A stretch of 64,000 nucleotides of DNA from Rubricella sp038526735 (GCA_038526735.1 JBCBGM010000006.1:1-64000), one strand, 5' to 3'. Positions 35,837 through 46,098 are shown, numbered from the stretch's first letter. Notes: generated by a model not told the origin, from the letters alone. Made by a program: numbers and translations.

Positions 35837-38129
35837 CCCCAACCTGTCGCACGATTGCCCGGCCAAAGTCGACCCGTAAGGGCCCGATGACCGAGTCCCA
35901 AAAAATCGAGAAGCCCGCACCGACACGCGGCTTCGGGCTATCATCCACCGTAAAGGCGCCACGCACGCCCGGCTCTGCCGGAACAGAAGTGGTGTCGAGA
36001 CCCCACAAAGTGCCGAAATTCATGAAGAGCCCCCCATGCAACCCGCTATCAGGTCCCAAACCTAGCGGGAACGAAGTCTGCACGCGGGTGATGTAGTAGA
36101 GGTTGCCGCCAAGGGCGGAGTCCACTTCGGTGGCACCAGAATTGTCGCGATCACGCGGGCCAACCCCGCCAAACGCGAACCCTCTAAAGCTCGACCCGCC
36201 GATAAAGAAGCGGTCGGTGATCGTCGTTTCAGAAGCGCTTTGCACAAAGCCAAACTCATGTTCGACGAAGAACGGGATGTCATCGGTAAAGGCCGAGTGC
36301 ACCCGCACACGCGCCGTGCCCTTGAAATAATTTGCGGTGCCACCGAGCCCCGCAAGCTCTCCGGTGATGTTGAAGATATAGCCATCGGTGGGCGCGATGC
36401 GGCTGTTGCGGCGATCATAGGTGTAGCCCAACTCCAACGACGAGGTCACCGAAACACCCTCGTCATCTCGGATCAGTTTAGAGACAGTCTGGGTATCATT
36501 GGCGTCGAAGATTTCATCCTCAGAGATACGGTAGTTGATCTGCAACCGCCCTCTTTGGCTGATCGGGAACCCGAGCGAGGGTTCAAATCCGACGTTGCGC
36601 TGCTGGAACGCTGCCGTCGCGCGGTCAAACTGTCGGTTGTAGACGTTGAGGCCGAGCGCCAGGTCGCGGTCGAGAAAACGCGGTTCTGTGAACGAGACAC
36701 CCAGCGAGCGGCTCTCATCGTTGATCGACGTGTCAAAGGCCAGCCGCTGCCCACGGCCCAGAAGGTTGTTTTCTGCCAGACTGATGGCGGTTCCCAGCCC
36801 CGAGCTTGAGGAGAACGTGACACCAAAATTGATCGAACCGGTGAGCGTGTCCTCGACCTCTGCCCGCACAATGGCTTTGGAGGGTTCAGAACCTTGGCGC
36901 GTCGTCACATTCACCGTGCTGAAAAAGCCAAGCGCGCGCAGTTGGTCGGCGGTACGCTGGATGGAGCGAGCATCAAACGCATCCCCCTCCACCAGTTCAA
37001 ACTCGCGACGGATCACCCGGTCAAGCGTGCGCGTGTTGCCGATGATATCGATCCGCTCGACAAAGGCGCGGGAGCCCTCCTCCACCTCAAAGACCACGTT
37101 CACGGTGAGCGTGTCTGGGTCCCGCTCGGTGCGGGGGCGGATCACGGTGAACGGATAGCCAAGCTCGCCCGCGAACCCATCCATCTCCACGATCGAAGAC
37201 TCGATGAGGCTTTGGTTGAACGTCTCTCCGGGCGCAAAGGTCAGCCGCTGGCGCAACTGCGCAGCACTCAGCCCAGCCGTGCTGGAGACGACATCGACCG
37301 TGCCAAACCGATAGATCGGTCCTTCCTCCACGGTGAAGGTGATAAAAAAGCCATCTCGCGTCTCATTCAGCTCGGTCACGGTCGAGGAGATCTGAAAATC
37401 CGCGTGCCCCTCATTGAGGTAGAATTGGCGAAGCTGCTCCCGGTCCACCTCGATCCGGTCCGCGTTGAAGTTGTCGCTGCGAAAGAAAGTAGAGAACATC
37501 CCGGCCTGCCGGGTCGTGATCGCGTTTCGCAGGTCGCGGTCGCTAAAGCGGCGGTTCCCGAGGAAGATGATCCGCTCAACCTCTGATATTTCCCCCTCAT
37601 CAATCTCAAAGACCACATCGACCCGGTTGTCGGGCTGGCGAATGATCACCGGATTGACCACGGCATTGAACCGGCCCGCGGCCCGATACGCCTCGATAAT
37701 CGCCTGCGCGTCAGACTCCACATCCGCCCGGCGAAACGCGCGACGCGGCTGTAAGCGGATTGCGGGTTCAAGCGCTGTGTCGGGGATCAGCTCATTTCCC
37801 TCAAACGCCACCTGGTTGATCGTGGGGTTCTCGACCACCGTGATGAGGATCCGCCCGCCACGCGGCACGATCCGCACATCCTCAAACAGCCCGCTGGCAA
37901 AAACCCGCCGCAGTGCATCGTTGAGATCGGAGGGCGTAACCTCTTGGCCGACTTCGAGCGCCGAATACGCCTCGACGGTGATGGCATCCACGCGGCGCGT
38001 ACCCTCCACCGTAATCTCTCGCACCACCACCGATTGGGATTGCGCCGCCAACGGGTGCACAAACACCACGCTCGTGCCCGCGAACAGGACCAGCCCAAAC
38101 AGCATGATTAGCGTTCGGAAAGCACGCAT
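35793..38129 (-). CDS. bamA: Outer membrane protein assembly factor BamA
   Basis: 778 aa. Signal peptide at 1-30 (cleavage after LAAQ), five POTRA domains to about residue 420, then a 16-stranded beta-barrel ending in the terminal phenylalanine (GAGRRF) needed for insertion. The loop-6 motif appears as FRGF in SSFRGFAFGGVGPRD, corresponding to the VRGF/Y motif. Function: folds and inserts beta-barrel proteins into the outer membrane. It lies between rseP and the Skp-like gene. Confidence 0.96.
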   Translation of the reverse strand: MRAFRTLIMLFGLVLFAGTSVVFVHPLAAQSQSVVVREITVEGTRRVDAITVEAYSALEVGQEVTPSDLNDALRRVFASGLFEDVRIVPRGGRILITVVENPTINQVAFEGNELIPDTALEPAIRLQPRRAFRRADVESDAQAIIEAYRAAGRFNAVVNPVIIRQPDNRVDVVFEIDEGEISEVERIIFLGNRRFSDRDLRNAITTRQAGMFSTFFRSDNFNADRIEVDREQLRQFYLNEGHADFQISSTVTELNETRDGFFITFTVEEGPIYRFGTVDVVSSTAGLSAAQLRQRLTFAPGETFNQSLIESSIVEMDGFAGELGYPFTVIRPRTERDPDTLTVNVVFEVEEGSRAFVERIDIIGNTRTLDRVIRREFELVEGDAFDARSIQRTADQLRALGFFSTVNVTTRQGSEPSKAIVRAEVEDTLTGSINFGVTFSSSSGLGTAISLAENNLLGRGQRLAFDTSINDESRSLGVSFTEPRFLDRDLALGLNVYNRQFDRATAAFQQRNVGFEPSLGFPISQRGRLQINYRISEDEIFDANDTQTVSKLIRDDEGVSVTSSLELGYTYDRRNSRIAPTDGYIFNITGELAGLGGTANYFKGTARVRVHSAFTDDIPFFVEHEFGFVQSASETTITDRFFIGGSSFRGFAFGGVGPRDRDNSGATEVDSALGGNLYYITRVQTSFPLGLGPDSGLHGGLFMNFGTLWGLDTTSVPAEPGVRGAFTVDDSPKPRVGAGFSIFWDSVIGPLRVDFGRAIVRQVGDEQEAFRLGAGRRF

Positions 38130-38182
38130 CCTGTCGGCAGCCTCATCCTCAATGCGCGGGCGTGTGTCCGTCGGGCGTGGAG

Positions 38183-39538
38183 CTAGACGAAAGAGCTCAG
38201 GAGCCGCGCGATATCATTGTAGGTTGCGAACAACATCAATGAGAGAACGGTTGCAAGGCCTAACGCCCCGGCAATCTCCTGTGCGCGGCCCGGGGGCTGT
38301 TGACCAAAGATTGCCTCGTAGAGGTTGAACAAAAGATGGCCCCCATCGAGCACCGGAATGGGGAAGAGGTTCATCAATCCGATGGCTGTTGAGATCAGCG
38401 CAATCAGCATGATGAACTCCAGCGCACTGCGCGATGCCGTCTCGCCAGAGACCTGCGCGATGCCCACGGGCCCCTGCAAATTGGTCGGAGAGATATCGCC
38501 CGAGATGATATGCGCGATCCCATCAATGGAGCCGGTGATCACACCAAAGGTCTGCTGCACCCCGAGGTTGACAGCTGTCAACGCGCCGGGCCGCTCAGTC
38601 GAGGGTTGCAGGTAGGTCCGCATCGAAACGCCGATGATCACCCGCTGCTCAAAGCTGCCATCTGGAAGCTGCACATCTTCCAGCGTGGGGCGCATCGGCA
38701 GGGTCAGCAGCTCTGATCCACGCTGCACGGCCACCGAAAGCTCTTGGCCCTCAGAGGCCTGCACGATCCGCGCGAGGGACTGGAAATCAGGGGTTGGGGT
38801 GCCGTCGATGCTGACGATGAGGTCATCCACCTGAATGCCGGCACGGCTGGCGGCGGAGAGTGGGCGCACACCCACCACAAGCGGTGTTTCGATATTGTTG
38901 AGCGTTACGGTTTGGCGCTCGCCATGCCGCTCCACCCACAGATCAAAGGGCGGCTCAGCACCCTCGGTGACCGTCTCTTCAAGCAGCTGGGAATAACTCT
39001 CCACCGGGACGCCATTCACCGAGAGAATGCGATCGCCAGAGAACAGCCCCGTCGCATCCTCCACCGCTGGCGGCAGCTCCCCGATCACCGGCTCGTCGGA
39101 GGCGATGCCCTGAAAACCGATCAGCGTGCTGTAAATGACGATCGCAAGAAGGAAGTTTGCGATGGGTCCAGCGGCAATCGTGGCCGTCCGCGCCCAGAGC
39201 GGTGCGCCGTGGAAGGTGTGCCGCTTCGCCTCTGCATCCATATCTTCGAGTTCGCCGGAGACCGTCGTGCTCGAGGCATCCGCGTCGCCTTTGAATTTGA
39301 CGTAGCCACCCAGGGGCAGCGCCGCGATACGCCAGCGGGTGCCGTGTTTATCGACGCGGCCCACGAGCTCTCGGCCAAAGCCCAGCGAAAACACCTCTGC
39401 CTCGATCCCGCACCAGCGGCCGACGATGTAATGGCCGTACTCGTGCACGGCGACGACGATGCCGATGACCACCAGGAACGGCAGAACCGTTGTCAAAAAA
39501 CCGCCCAGAACCGGAATTGTGCCGATAACCTCAAGCAT
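38183..39538 (-). CDS. rseP: Site-2 protease RseP
   Basis: 451 aa intramembrane zinc metalloprotease. The HExxH site is HEYGH (about residues 33-37) in VVAVHEYGHYIVGRWCGI. A second zinc-site motif, LDGGHL, is in the C-terminal membrane domain. Two PDZ-like regions lie between (GDRILSVNGVPVESYSQLL and GIQVDDLIVSIDGTPTPDF). It cleaves anti-sigma factors and remnant signal peptides. The ATG at 39538 overlaps the dxr stop by 8 bp; the frame continues upstream into dxr and was trimmed. Confidence 0.95.
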   Translation of the reverse strand: MLEVIGTIPVLGGFLTTVLPFLVVIGIVVAVHEYGHYIVGRWCGIEAEVFSLGFGRELVGRVDKHGTRWRIAALPLGGYVKFKGDADASSTTVSGELEDMDAEAKRHTFHGAPLWARTATIAAGPIANFLLAIVIYSTLIGFQGIASDEPVIGELPPAVEDATGLFSGDRILSVNGVPVESYSQLLEETVTEGAEPPFDLWVERHGERQTVTLNNIETPLVVGVRPLSAASRAGIQVDDLIVSIDGTPTPDFQSLARIVQASEGQELSVAVQRGSELLTLPMRPTLEDVQLPDGSFEQRVIIGVSMRTYLQPSTERPGALTAVNLGVQQTFGVITGSIDGIAHIISGDISPTNLQGPVGIAQVSGETASRSALEFIMLIALISTAIGLMNLFPIPVLDGGHLLFNLYEAIFGQQPPGRAQEIAGALGLATVLSLMLFATYNDIARLLSSFV

Positions 39539-40715
39539 GAACGTTGCGCTCCCCCATCCGGTCAATCTGTGCGGCGACATGCGCGCGGGCGATACCGTCG
39601 ATCTCTACGACCTGTTCGAGAGATGTAATGTGCTCTCCGCCCGGAGCCAGTGCCGCGAGTGTATCTTCTACCCGCGCGGCCATGTCGAGAAACCCGATCT
39701 TGCCGCCGATAAACGCATCCATCGCCCGCTCTTTGGCAGCGTTAAACACGGCCCCCGCGAGCCCTCCGGCGCGCAGCACGTCTTTCACGAGGCGCAGGGC
39801 CGGGAACCGTTCCAGATCGGGCGAGGCAAAATCGAGCGCGCCGAGGGTCGCGAAATCCAGCCGCTCCACCGGTAGGTTAGCCCGCTCGGGGTAGTTCAGC
39901 GCATAGCCGATGGCGCCGCGCATATCGGGCGCACCGAGTTGGGCGATGATCGCGGCGTCTTTGAAACCAACCATCGAATGGACGATGGATTGCGGGTGGA
40001 CGACCACCTCAACCTGATCCGCCTCAAGACCAAAAAGGTACTTCGCTTCAATGACTTCCAGCGCTTTGTTAAACATGGAGGCGCTATCGATAGAGATCCG
40101 CTGACCCATGTCCCAGTTCGGATGCGCGACCGCCTGCGCCAAGGTTGCGTCGCGCATTTGTGCCAGGCTCCAGGTCCGAAACGGCCCACCTGAGGCGGTC
40201 AGGATCACCCGGTCCACATCCGCCCGGCGCTCACCTTGCAGGCACTGAAAGATCGCGGAATGCTCGGAATCGACCGGCAACAAGACGCCTCCCGCCTCTG
40301 CGATGACCTTCGGCACCAGCTCCCCGGCGCAGACGAGGCTCTCTTTGTTGGCAAGCGCGATGGTGCCACCTTGCCGCGCGGCGGCCAGCGTGGGTGGGAG
40401 GCCCGCCGCCCCCACAATCGCGCACATCGTCCAATCACAAGGGCGTGCGGCGGCCTCAACGAGGGCGGCCGAACCGGCTGCAACCTCGATCCCAGTGCCA
40501 GACAGCGCCTCTTTCAGCGCATCGAGCTTGGTGGGGTCGGCGGTGATCGCGATATCCGCGCGCAGGCTTTTTGCCTGCTCCGCCAAGAGCGCGATGTTTC
40601 CGGCACCGCTGAGTGCGACCACATCATAGCGTTCTGCACCGCCTTGCCGTTCGATCAGATCGACCGTGTTTTGGCCAATCGAGCCGGTGGAACCAAAGAT
40701 GGAGATCCGCTGCAT
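39531..40715 (-). CDS. dxr: 1-deoxy-D-xylulose 5-phosphate reductoisomerase
   Basis: 394 aa. Second step of the MEP isoprenoid pathway, making MEP from DXP. The NADPH motif GSTGSIGQNTVDL is at the N-terminus (residues 7-19), the metal/substrate block LLPVDSEHSAIFQCL in the middle, then the flexible loop VHPQSIVHSMVGFKDAAII. The ATG at 40715 has GGTGAGGG upstream; a GTG at 40724 overlapping the cdsA stop is the alternative. It sits just upstream of rseP, the common order. Confidence 0.95.
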   Translation of the reverse strand: MQRISIFGSTGSIGQNTVDLIERQGGAERYDVVALSGAGNIALLAEQAKSLRADIAITADPTKLDALKEALSGTGIEVAAGSAALVEAAARPCDWTMCAIVGAAGLPPTLAAARQGGTIALANKESLVCAGELVPKVIAEAGGVLLPVDSEHSAIFQCLQGERRADVDRVILTASGGPFRTWSLAQMRDATLAQAVAHPNWDMGQRISIDSASMFNKALEVIEAKYLFGLEADQVEVVVHPQSIVHSMVGFKDAAIIAQLGAPDMRGAIGYALNYPERANLPVERLDFATLGALDFASPDLERFPALRLVKDVLRAGGLAGAVFNAAKERAMDAFIGGKIGFLDMAARVEDTLAALAPGGEHITSLEQVVEIDGIARAHVAAQIDRMGERNVHA

Positions 40716-40720
40716 CGCCC

Positions 40721-41539
40721 TCACCAGATAAAGATCGATTGCCCGCGGGCAAAGGTAATGGCCGAGGCAAAGATCGCGGCGGCCGCCAGCCCGTCAAACC
40801 TGTCCAGCAAGCCACCGTGGCCGGGTAGAAGCGTGCTGGAGTCTTTCACCCCGAAATGGCGTTTGATGGAGGATTCCAGCAAGTCTCCACCCACGCTGAC
40901 GAGAGCCACGAGTGCCGAAATGAGCCCGACCTTCCAAAAGAACGTGTTGGAGGTGAAGGCGGAGAAGATCATGCCCACGACCACCGCCAGTGCCATGCCG
41001 CCAAGCAACCCGGCCCAGGTTTTCTTTGGGCTGACGCGGGGCCAGAGCTTTGGCCCGCCGATTACACGGCCCGCGAAATAGCCTCCCACATCGGCAGCGA
41101 TTACCACGGTCACGAGCCAAATGACTGCAGTGAAGCCGTAGTTGTCATCCGTGCGCAGCCCATCGATGCACATCATGGCAAGCGCGATGTAGAGAAGACC
41201 GATATTCGCCCAACGTCCGCGCGGCCCTTCTGCCATTGCCAAGCCTAGCCCGACACAAGCAACCAACAAAAAGCCCCACCGCAGCTCCGTCGCCTCCGTG
41301 ATCAGCACCGAGGCCGCAGCGGCGATCATCGCGATGATCCCAAGCAGGCTGCTCCCACGCCCTGCGCCGATCACCATCTCGCGCATTTCCCAGACCATCA
41401 GCGCGGCCCCAAGCGCCAGCAAAGCCGCGCTCCAGTAGCCCCCCAGCCAGAACAGCCCGAGGGCAATCAGCCCCAGAGCAACCCCGGAGACCGTGCGCAG
41501 TTTTAGATCGTCAAAAGAGGCGCTGCGGGAGGTCTGCAC
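40721..41539 (-). CDS. cdsA: Phosphatidate cytidylyltransferase
   Basis: 272 aa polytopic membrane enzyme that makes CDP-diacylglycerol. The CDS signature S-x-GGDLLESSIKRHFGVKD(S)ST-LPGHGGLLDRFDGL is intact near residues 215-255. Multiple TM helices precede it. It starts with GTG; no ATG is available near the N-terminus. Eight bases separate it from uppS upstream. Confidence 0.95.
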   Translation of the reverse strand: MQTSRSASFDDLKLRTVSGVALGLIALGLFWLGGYWSAALLALGAALMVWEMREMVIGAGRGSSLLGIIAMIAAAASVLITEATELRWGFLLVACVGLGLAMAEGPRGRWANIGLLYIALAMMCIDGLRTDDNYGFTAVIWLVTVVIAADVGGYFAGRVIGGPKLWPRVSPKKTWAGLLGGMALAVVVGMIFSAFTSNTFFWKVGLISALVALVSVGGDLLESSIKRHFGVKDSSTLLPGHGGLLDRFDGLAAAAIFASAITFARGQSIFIW

Positions 41540-41547
41540 AGCGACCC

Positions 41548-42261
41548 TCAGCTTGCGATCGCCCCAAAGCGGCGGTCGCGCGCGCCAAATCGGGTGAGGA
41601 TTTCGGCATAAAGGTCAGGCGTGAAGTCGGGCCAGCACTCGTCGGTGAACACAAACTCTGAGTAGCTCGTCTGCCAGGGCAGAAAGTTCGAGGTGCGGTA
41701 CTCGCCGGAGGTGCGGATCACCAGATCGGGGTCTTCTGCACCGGACGTGTCGAGCTGGCGCGCGATCAGCGCCTCGGTGATATCCTCCGGGTCGAGCGTG
41801 CCGGCGGCGATATCGATGGCGATTTGCTTGACGGCGCGGGTGAGCTCATCCCGCCCGCCATAGTTGAGCGCCACTTGAAGGGTCAGCCGCGTGTTTTGCG
41901 CGGTATCTTCCTCAAGCTGCCGGGTCATGTGCTGGATATCTTCCGGCAACTCATCGCGTCGCCCGATAAAGCGCACGCGCACGCCTTCCGCTTTGAGGTT
42001 TGAGGCCTCGCGCCGGAAATAAATCCGGAACAGGCGCATCAGGCCAGCCACCTCGGTGATGGGGCGGCTCCAGTTTTCGGTGGAGAAGGCGTACAGCGTG
42101 AGGGTTTTGACACCAAGATCGGGGCTGGCGGAGATGATCTCCTGCACCCGGTCCACACCGCGCTTGTGCCCAGCGATGCGGGGCAAGCCGCGCCGCACAG
42201 CCCAGCGACCATTTCCATCCATGATGATGGCGACGCTTCTTGGTCGGTCTTTCCTGCTCAT
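41548..42261 (-). CDS. uppS: Undecaprenyl diphosphate synthase
   Basis: 237 aa cis-prenyltransferase that makes the lipid carrier for cell-wall and O-antigen synthesis. The catalytic motif IIMDGNGRWA (about residues 11-20) has the essential aspartate, followed by GHKRGVDRVQEII, LTLYAFSTENW and the late DLVIRTSGEYRTSNFLPWQTSYSE. The ATG at 42261 has AAAGG seven bases upstream. Confidence 0.96.
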   Translation of the reverse strand: MSRKDRPRSVAIIMDGNGRWAVRRGLPRIAGHKRGVDRVQEIISASPDLGVKTLTLYAFSTENWSRPITEVAGLMRLFRIYFRREASNLKAEGVRVRFIGRRDELPEDIQHMTRQLEEDTAQNTRLTLQVALNYGGRDELTRAVKQIAIDIAAGTLDPEDITEALIARQLDTSGAEDPDLVIRTSGEYRTSNFLPWQTSYSEFVFTDECWPDFTPDLYAEILTRFGARDRRFGAIAS

Positions 42262-42318
42262 CGGGCTGCCTTTCGCGTGGCGCAATTCTGACAGCAAATC
42301 CGCAAAGCGCCAAGCGCT

Positions 42319-42882
42319 TCAGACTTGCATGATCTCTTCCTGCTTGACCTCTAGCATCTGGTCAATCTTTACGATGTGATCTTTTGTCAGGTCTTCGATC
42401 TCATCCTGCCAGATTTTCTGGTCATCTTCGGACATTCCCTGCCCTTTGGCCTTTTTCACCTGGTCCATGCCATCGCGGCGGACGTTGCGCACGGCAACGC
42501 GGGCATTCTCTGCATATGTCCCGGCAACTTTGGTCAGATCGCGGCGGCGTTCTTCATTGAGCTCCGGGATCGGCAAACGCAGGGAGGTGCCGTCCATCAC
42601 CGGATTGATGCCAAGGCCCGAGTTGCGGATTGCCTTTTCGACAGCGCCCACGAGGCCCTTGTCCCAGACCGATACGGTGATCATCCGCGGCTCTGGCACG
42701 TTGATCGTGGCGCATTGGTTGAGCGGCATCATCGCGCCATAAGCCTCGACATTCACCGCATCCAGCATCGAGCCAGAGGCCCGGCCTGTGCGCAGCGATG
42801 CGAGATCGGTTTTTAGCGATGTGAGCGCCCCGTCCATCCGTCGGGAAAGGTCATCCACATCAATCTCGATTTCCTCAGACAT
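42319..42882 (-). CDS. frr: Ribosome recycling factor
   Basis: 187 aa. Splits post-termination ribosomes with EF-G. It has the expected helical ends, with LKTDLASLRTGRASGSMLD near the N-terminus, RLPIPELNEERRRDLTKV in the middle, and VRNVRRDGMDQVKKA toward the C-terminus. It follows pyrH by about 20 bp with GGAG before the ATG. The pyrH-frr pair is near-universal. Confidence 0.96.
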   Translation of the reverse strand: MSEEIEIDVDDLSRRMDGALTSLKTDLASLRTGRASGSMLDAVNVEAYGAMMPLNQCATINVPEPRMITVSVWDKGLVGAVEKAIRNSGLGINPVMDGTSLRLPIPELNEERRRDLTKVAGTYAENARVAVRNVRRDGMDQVKKAKGQGMSEDDQKIWQDEIEDLTKDHIVKIDQMLEVKQEEIMQV

Positions 42883-42902
42883 GTTTTTCTCCGTTGGTGG
42901 GC

Positions 42903-43634
42903 TCAGCGACCGTGGACGGTGGTGAACGATCCCTCTCCGCGCACAACGCTCTGCAATCCGCCCTCTGCGGCGAGGTTGAAGACGATGATGGGCAGGTTGT
43001 TGTCGCGTGCGAGTGCAATCGCTGAGGCATCCATGACCTTGAGGTTCTTTGTCAGGACCTCGTCATAAGTCACTCTTTCATAACGCTTTGCGTTTGGGTC
43101 TACCTTGGGGTCACTGTCATAAACACCATCGACCTGCGTGCCTTTGAACAGCGCTTCGCATTTCATCTCTGAAGCACGCAACGTCGCGGCGGTGTCTGTC
43201 GTGAAGTACGGATTTCCGGTGCCAGCAGCAAAGATGCACACCCGTTTTTTCTCAAGGTGTCGCACGGCGCGGCGGCGGATGTAGGGCTCGCAGACCTGAT
43301 CCATCGGAATGGCGGAGATCACACGGGTTTTGACGTGCAACGCCTCTAGAGCGGATTGCATGCCGAGCGCATTCATCACTGTGGCGAGCATACCCATGTA
43401 ATCGGCGGTCGTCCGCTCCATCCCTTGGGCCGACCCTTGCAACCCGCGAAAGATGTTGCCTCCGCCGATGACCATGCAGACCTCGACGCCAAGACTGTGG
43501 ATTTCTTTCACCTGGCTGGCGACCCGCTCGACGGTGGGCGGATTGAGGCCAAAGCCCTGATCGCCCATCAACGCCTCCCCCGATATTTTCAGCATGATCC
43601 GCGAGTAGCCGAGGGAAGAGGTGGTGTTGGGCAT
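42903..43634 (-). CDS. pyrH: UMP kinase
   Basis: 243 aa amino-acid-kinase-fold enzyme converting UMP to UDP. The N-terminal MLKISGEALMGDQGFGLN, the glycine-rich VIGGGNIFRG and the nucleotide-binding FAAGTGNPYFTTDTAATLRA (in parts) are typical, as is DGVYDSDPKVDPNAKRY. First gene of the minus-strand envelope block and divergent from the Hint/RTX genes, with about 130 bp between. Confidence 0.96.
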   Translation of the reverse strand: MPNTTSSLGYSRIMLKISGEALMGDQGFGLNPPTVERVASQVKEIHSLGVEVCMVIGGGNIFRGLQGSAQGMERTTADYMGMLATVMNALGMQSALEALHVKTRVISAIPMDQVCEPYIRRRAVRHLEKKRVCIFAAGTGNPYFTTDTAATLRASEMKCEALFKGTQVDGVYDSDPKVDPNAKRYERVTYDEVLTKNLKVMDASAIALARDNNLPIIVFNLAAEGGLQSVVRGEGSFTTVHGR

Positions 43635-43763
43635 GGATCACTCCGGTCGTCGTTGCCCTCTCCTGCCCAAAATGGCGCGCCACTTCAACGCGAATGTTTA
43701 GATTTTGGACACCGACCCGCCCCTATGCTACAGAATTCGTGGGGGTTATGAGGGGTCGTAGCG

Positions 43764-46070
43764 ATGGCTACGCTGCACAGTTTTTCGGGCTATGCCGGGC
43801 GTGATATCGGCCACACGGCGGGCCTGTCTGTCAGCAGCACCTTTTCGATTCCCGCAACGGGTATCCCTAACCGAGATGTTGTCGCGTCACAGAATGATGG
43901 CAACGCCAACTTCTCTGCCGCCGCTGATGAGACCATCGAACTCAACAATAATGCCCGTCTTGGGCGGCTTTCGGCCACGCTCACGGTCGAGGATACGGGC
44001 ACCGGCACCGTCTACACGCTCTATGAGTTGACGCTGACCACCAATTTCGCGGGCGGCAACCGCATCTACATCTTCGCCTCCGACGCGCCGCCCGCGAGCG
44101 CGAATATGGAGGTGCTGACAGTCACAGCCGCCGGGCCGACAGACACCGTTGATTTCCAGTCTGCGCCCGGAGAGGCCGCGCTTCAGTCCTCGGTTGAAGC
44201 CGTCAACACCTCCGATGGCGTCACCGGCGGGGATGACACGATCTACGGCTATGAGGGGAACGACAACCTTCAGGGCAGCGGCGGCAATGACACGATCTTT
44301 GGCGGCGATGGTGTCGATAATATCCGCGGCCAGAACGACAACGATGAGCTCTACGGCAATGACGGCAATGACACGATCCGCGGCGACAGCGGTGATGACG
44401 TCATCCGGGGCGGAGACGGCAACGACAGCCTTCGCGGCGACAACGGCGAAGACACAATCTACGGCGGCGATGGCAATGACACCATCCAGGGAGGCAACGA
44501 CGCAGATGTCATCTATGGCGAGGATGGCGATGACTCGATCCGCACCAACAACGGCAATGACACTGTCGATGGCGGTGCAGGCAATGACACCATCGTCGGC
44601 TCGGGCGCGCTCGACACCATCGAGGGCGGCGAAGGGGATGACACGATCACCGCGTCGGGCGGCAACGATGTTATCACCGACAGCGGCACCATCCAGTCTG
44701 ACGACTCGATCAATGCAGGCGGCGGGAATGACACTGTCACCTCCGGCGCCGGCGATGACACGATCGTTGGCGGGAGCGGTGACGATTCAATCGATGGCGG
44801 TATCGGAAACGACACCATCGATGGCGGCAACAACAACGACACCATCCGCGGCGGCGATGGTATCGACAACATCGTCGGCGGCAGCGGCCTCGATGAGATC
44901 TACGGCGACGATGGCAATGATACCATCGATGGCGGCAGCTCAAACGATCAGATTTGGGGTGGCCTCGGAGACGACTCCCTCACCGGCGGCAACAACAACG
45001 ACACGGTCTATGGCGGTGACGGTGACGACAGTGTCTTGGGCGGCTCTGGCAATGACATCCTCTATGGTGATGCTAACAACGACTATCTCGACGGTGGCAC
45101 CAACAACGACACGCTCTTTGGTGGGGACGGCGATGACACACTAACCGGCGGATCCGCCGGAACAGACACGATGACCGGTGGTGCGGGCGCGGATGTCTTT
45201 ATCCACGGAGCCAATGACACCATCACCGACTTCGGCACTGACAGTGGTGACAAGTCGGATGGCGACCAGACCAACAACGACTTTATCGACCTGTCGTCCT
45301 TCTATTCATCTCTCACAGAGCTCAGAAATGATGCGGCCGACGGTGTGCTGGATAATGCAGGCGATCTGACGCTCACAGGCGTCAACGTCGAGGATTTGAC
45401 CTTCGACACGACAAACGTTTGCTTTGCGGGCGGCACCCGGATCACCACGGCGGCCGGTGAACGCGCGGTGGAGGATTTGCGGGTCGGAGACCTGGTCGTC
45501 ACGGCCGACAATGGCCTCAAACCCATCCGTTGGATTGGATCACGCACACTGTCGAGCGTCAGGCTGCAACTCTTTCCACCTCTACGCCCGATCCGGATTA
45601 AAGCAGGCGCTTTTGGCCCGAATACGCCTGCCCAAGATCTGCTCGTTTCGGCCCAACACCGCATTCACCTTGCGACAAGCTCAACACAGCTGTTGTTTGG
45701 GATGCCCGAGGTGTTCGTCGCAGCACACCACCTGATCGACGGCAAGCGGGTCATCTTCGAGGCGGATGCGACAGAGATCACGTATTACCACATCATGTGC
45801 GAACAGCATGAGATCGTGTTTGCAAACGGGTGCCCGGCAGAGACGTTCCACCCCGGCCCCGTAGGCCTCTCCACGCTTGATGACGACGGTCTGCGCGACA
45901 TGATCGCGATTTTTCCGGAAATCGCGCAAGGCGTCACGCCGTTCCCCCTCGCCCGCCCAGAGCTCAAGAAACGCGAGGTTATGGCTCTGCGCGCGCAGCG
46001 CAACCCGGTGGCCCGCCCTGCCCTCATGCGCGCGCAAAAAGCGAGCCAAGCGCGGGCGCGGCGGCGCTAA
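43764..46070 (+). CDS. RTX-repeat protein with C-terminal Hint domain, paralogue 1
   Basis: 768 aa, three parts. Residues 1-150 are a beta-rich domain shared with the next two genes (start MATLHSFSGYAGRDI). Residues about 155-480 are some 30 calcium-binding nonapeptide-like repeats (GGxGxDxIx), which fold as a parallel beta-roll outside the cell. From C553 on lies a Hint_2-type domain (VCFAGGTRITTAAGERAVEDL, in parts; then SAQHR and LCEQHEIVFANGCPAETFHPG). Hint domains can cleave the peptide bond before their first Cys. There is no N-terminal signal peptide, so export is probably by a type I system, which is not encoded nearby. AGGGG precedes the ATG. Confidence 0.88.
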   Translation: MATLHSFSGYAGRDIGHTAGLSVSSTFSIPATGIPNRDVVASQNDGNANFSAAADETIELNNNARLGRLSATLTVEDTGTGTVYTLYELTLTTNFAGGNRIYIFASDAPPASANMEVLTVTAAGPTDTVDFQSAPGEAALQSSVEAVNTSDGVTGGDDTIYGYEGNDNLQGSGGNDTIFGGDGVDNIRGQNDNDELYGNDGNDTIRGDSGDDVIRGGDGNDSLRGDNGEDTIYGGDGNDTIQGGNDADVIYGEDGDDSIRTNNGNDTVDGGAGNDTIVGSGALDTIEGGEGDDTITASGGNDVITDSGTIQSDDSINAGGGNDTVTSGAGDDTIVGGSGDDSIDGGIGNDTIDGGNNNDTIRGGDGIDNIVGGSGLDEIYGDDGNDTIDGGSSNDQIWGGLGDDSLTGGNNNDTVYGGDGDDSVLGGSGNDILYGDANNDYLDGGTNNDTLFGGDGDDTLTGGSAGTDTMTGGAGADVFIHGANDTITDFGTDSGDKSDGDQTNNDFIDLSSFYSSLTELRNDAADGVLDNAGDLTLTGVNVEDLTFDTTNVCFAGGTRITTAAGERAVEDLRVGDLVVTADNGLKPIRWIGSRTLSSVRLQLFPPLRPIRIKAGAFGPNTPAQDLLVSAQHRIHLATSSTQLLFGMPEVFVAAHHLIDGKRVIFEADATEITYYHIMCEQHEIVFANGCPAETFHPGPVGLSTLDDDGLRDMIAIFPEIAQGVTPFPLARPELKKREVMALRAQRNPVARPALMRAQKASQARARRR
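44229..45200 (+). repeat. RTX nonapeptide repeat tract, paralogue 1
   Basis: In-frame 27-bp units encoding GGxGNDTIx. The tract is the longest of the three paralogues and contains three variant stretches rich in N-N-N-D. The DNA repeats are degenerate and purely coding. Confidence 0.8.
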
Positions 46071-46098
46071 CCAAAAACTGGGGCGCAAAAGACATCCA

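Noticed and set aside
44229..45200. Regular short repeats considered as a possible CRISPR array
   Set aside because: Units are 27 bp, in frame, adjacent without spacers, and encode RTX nonapeptides.
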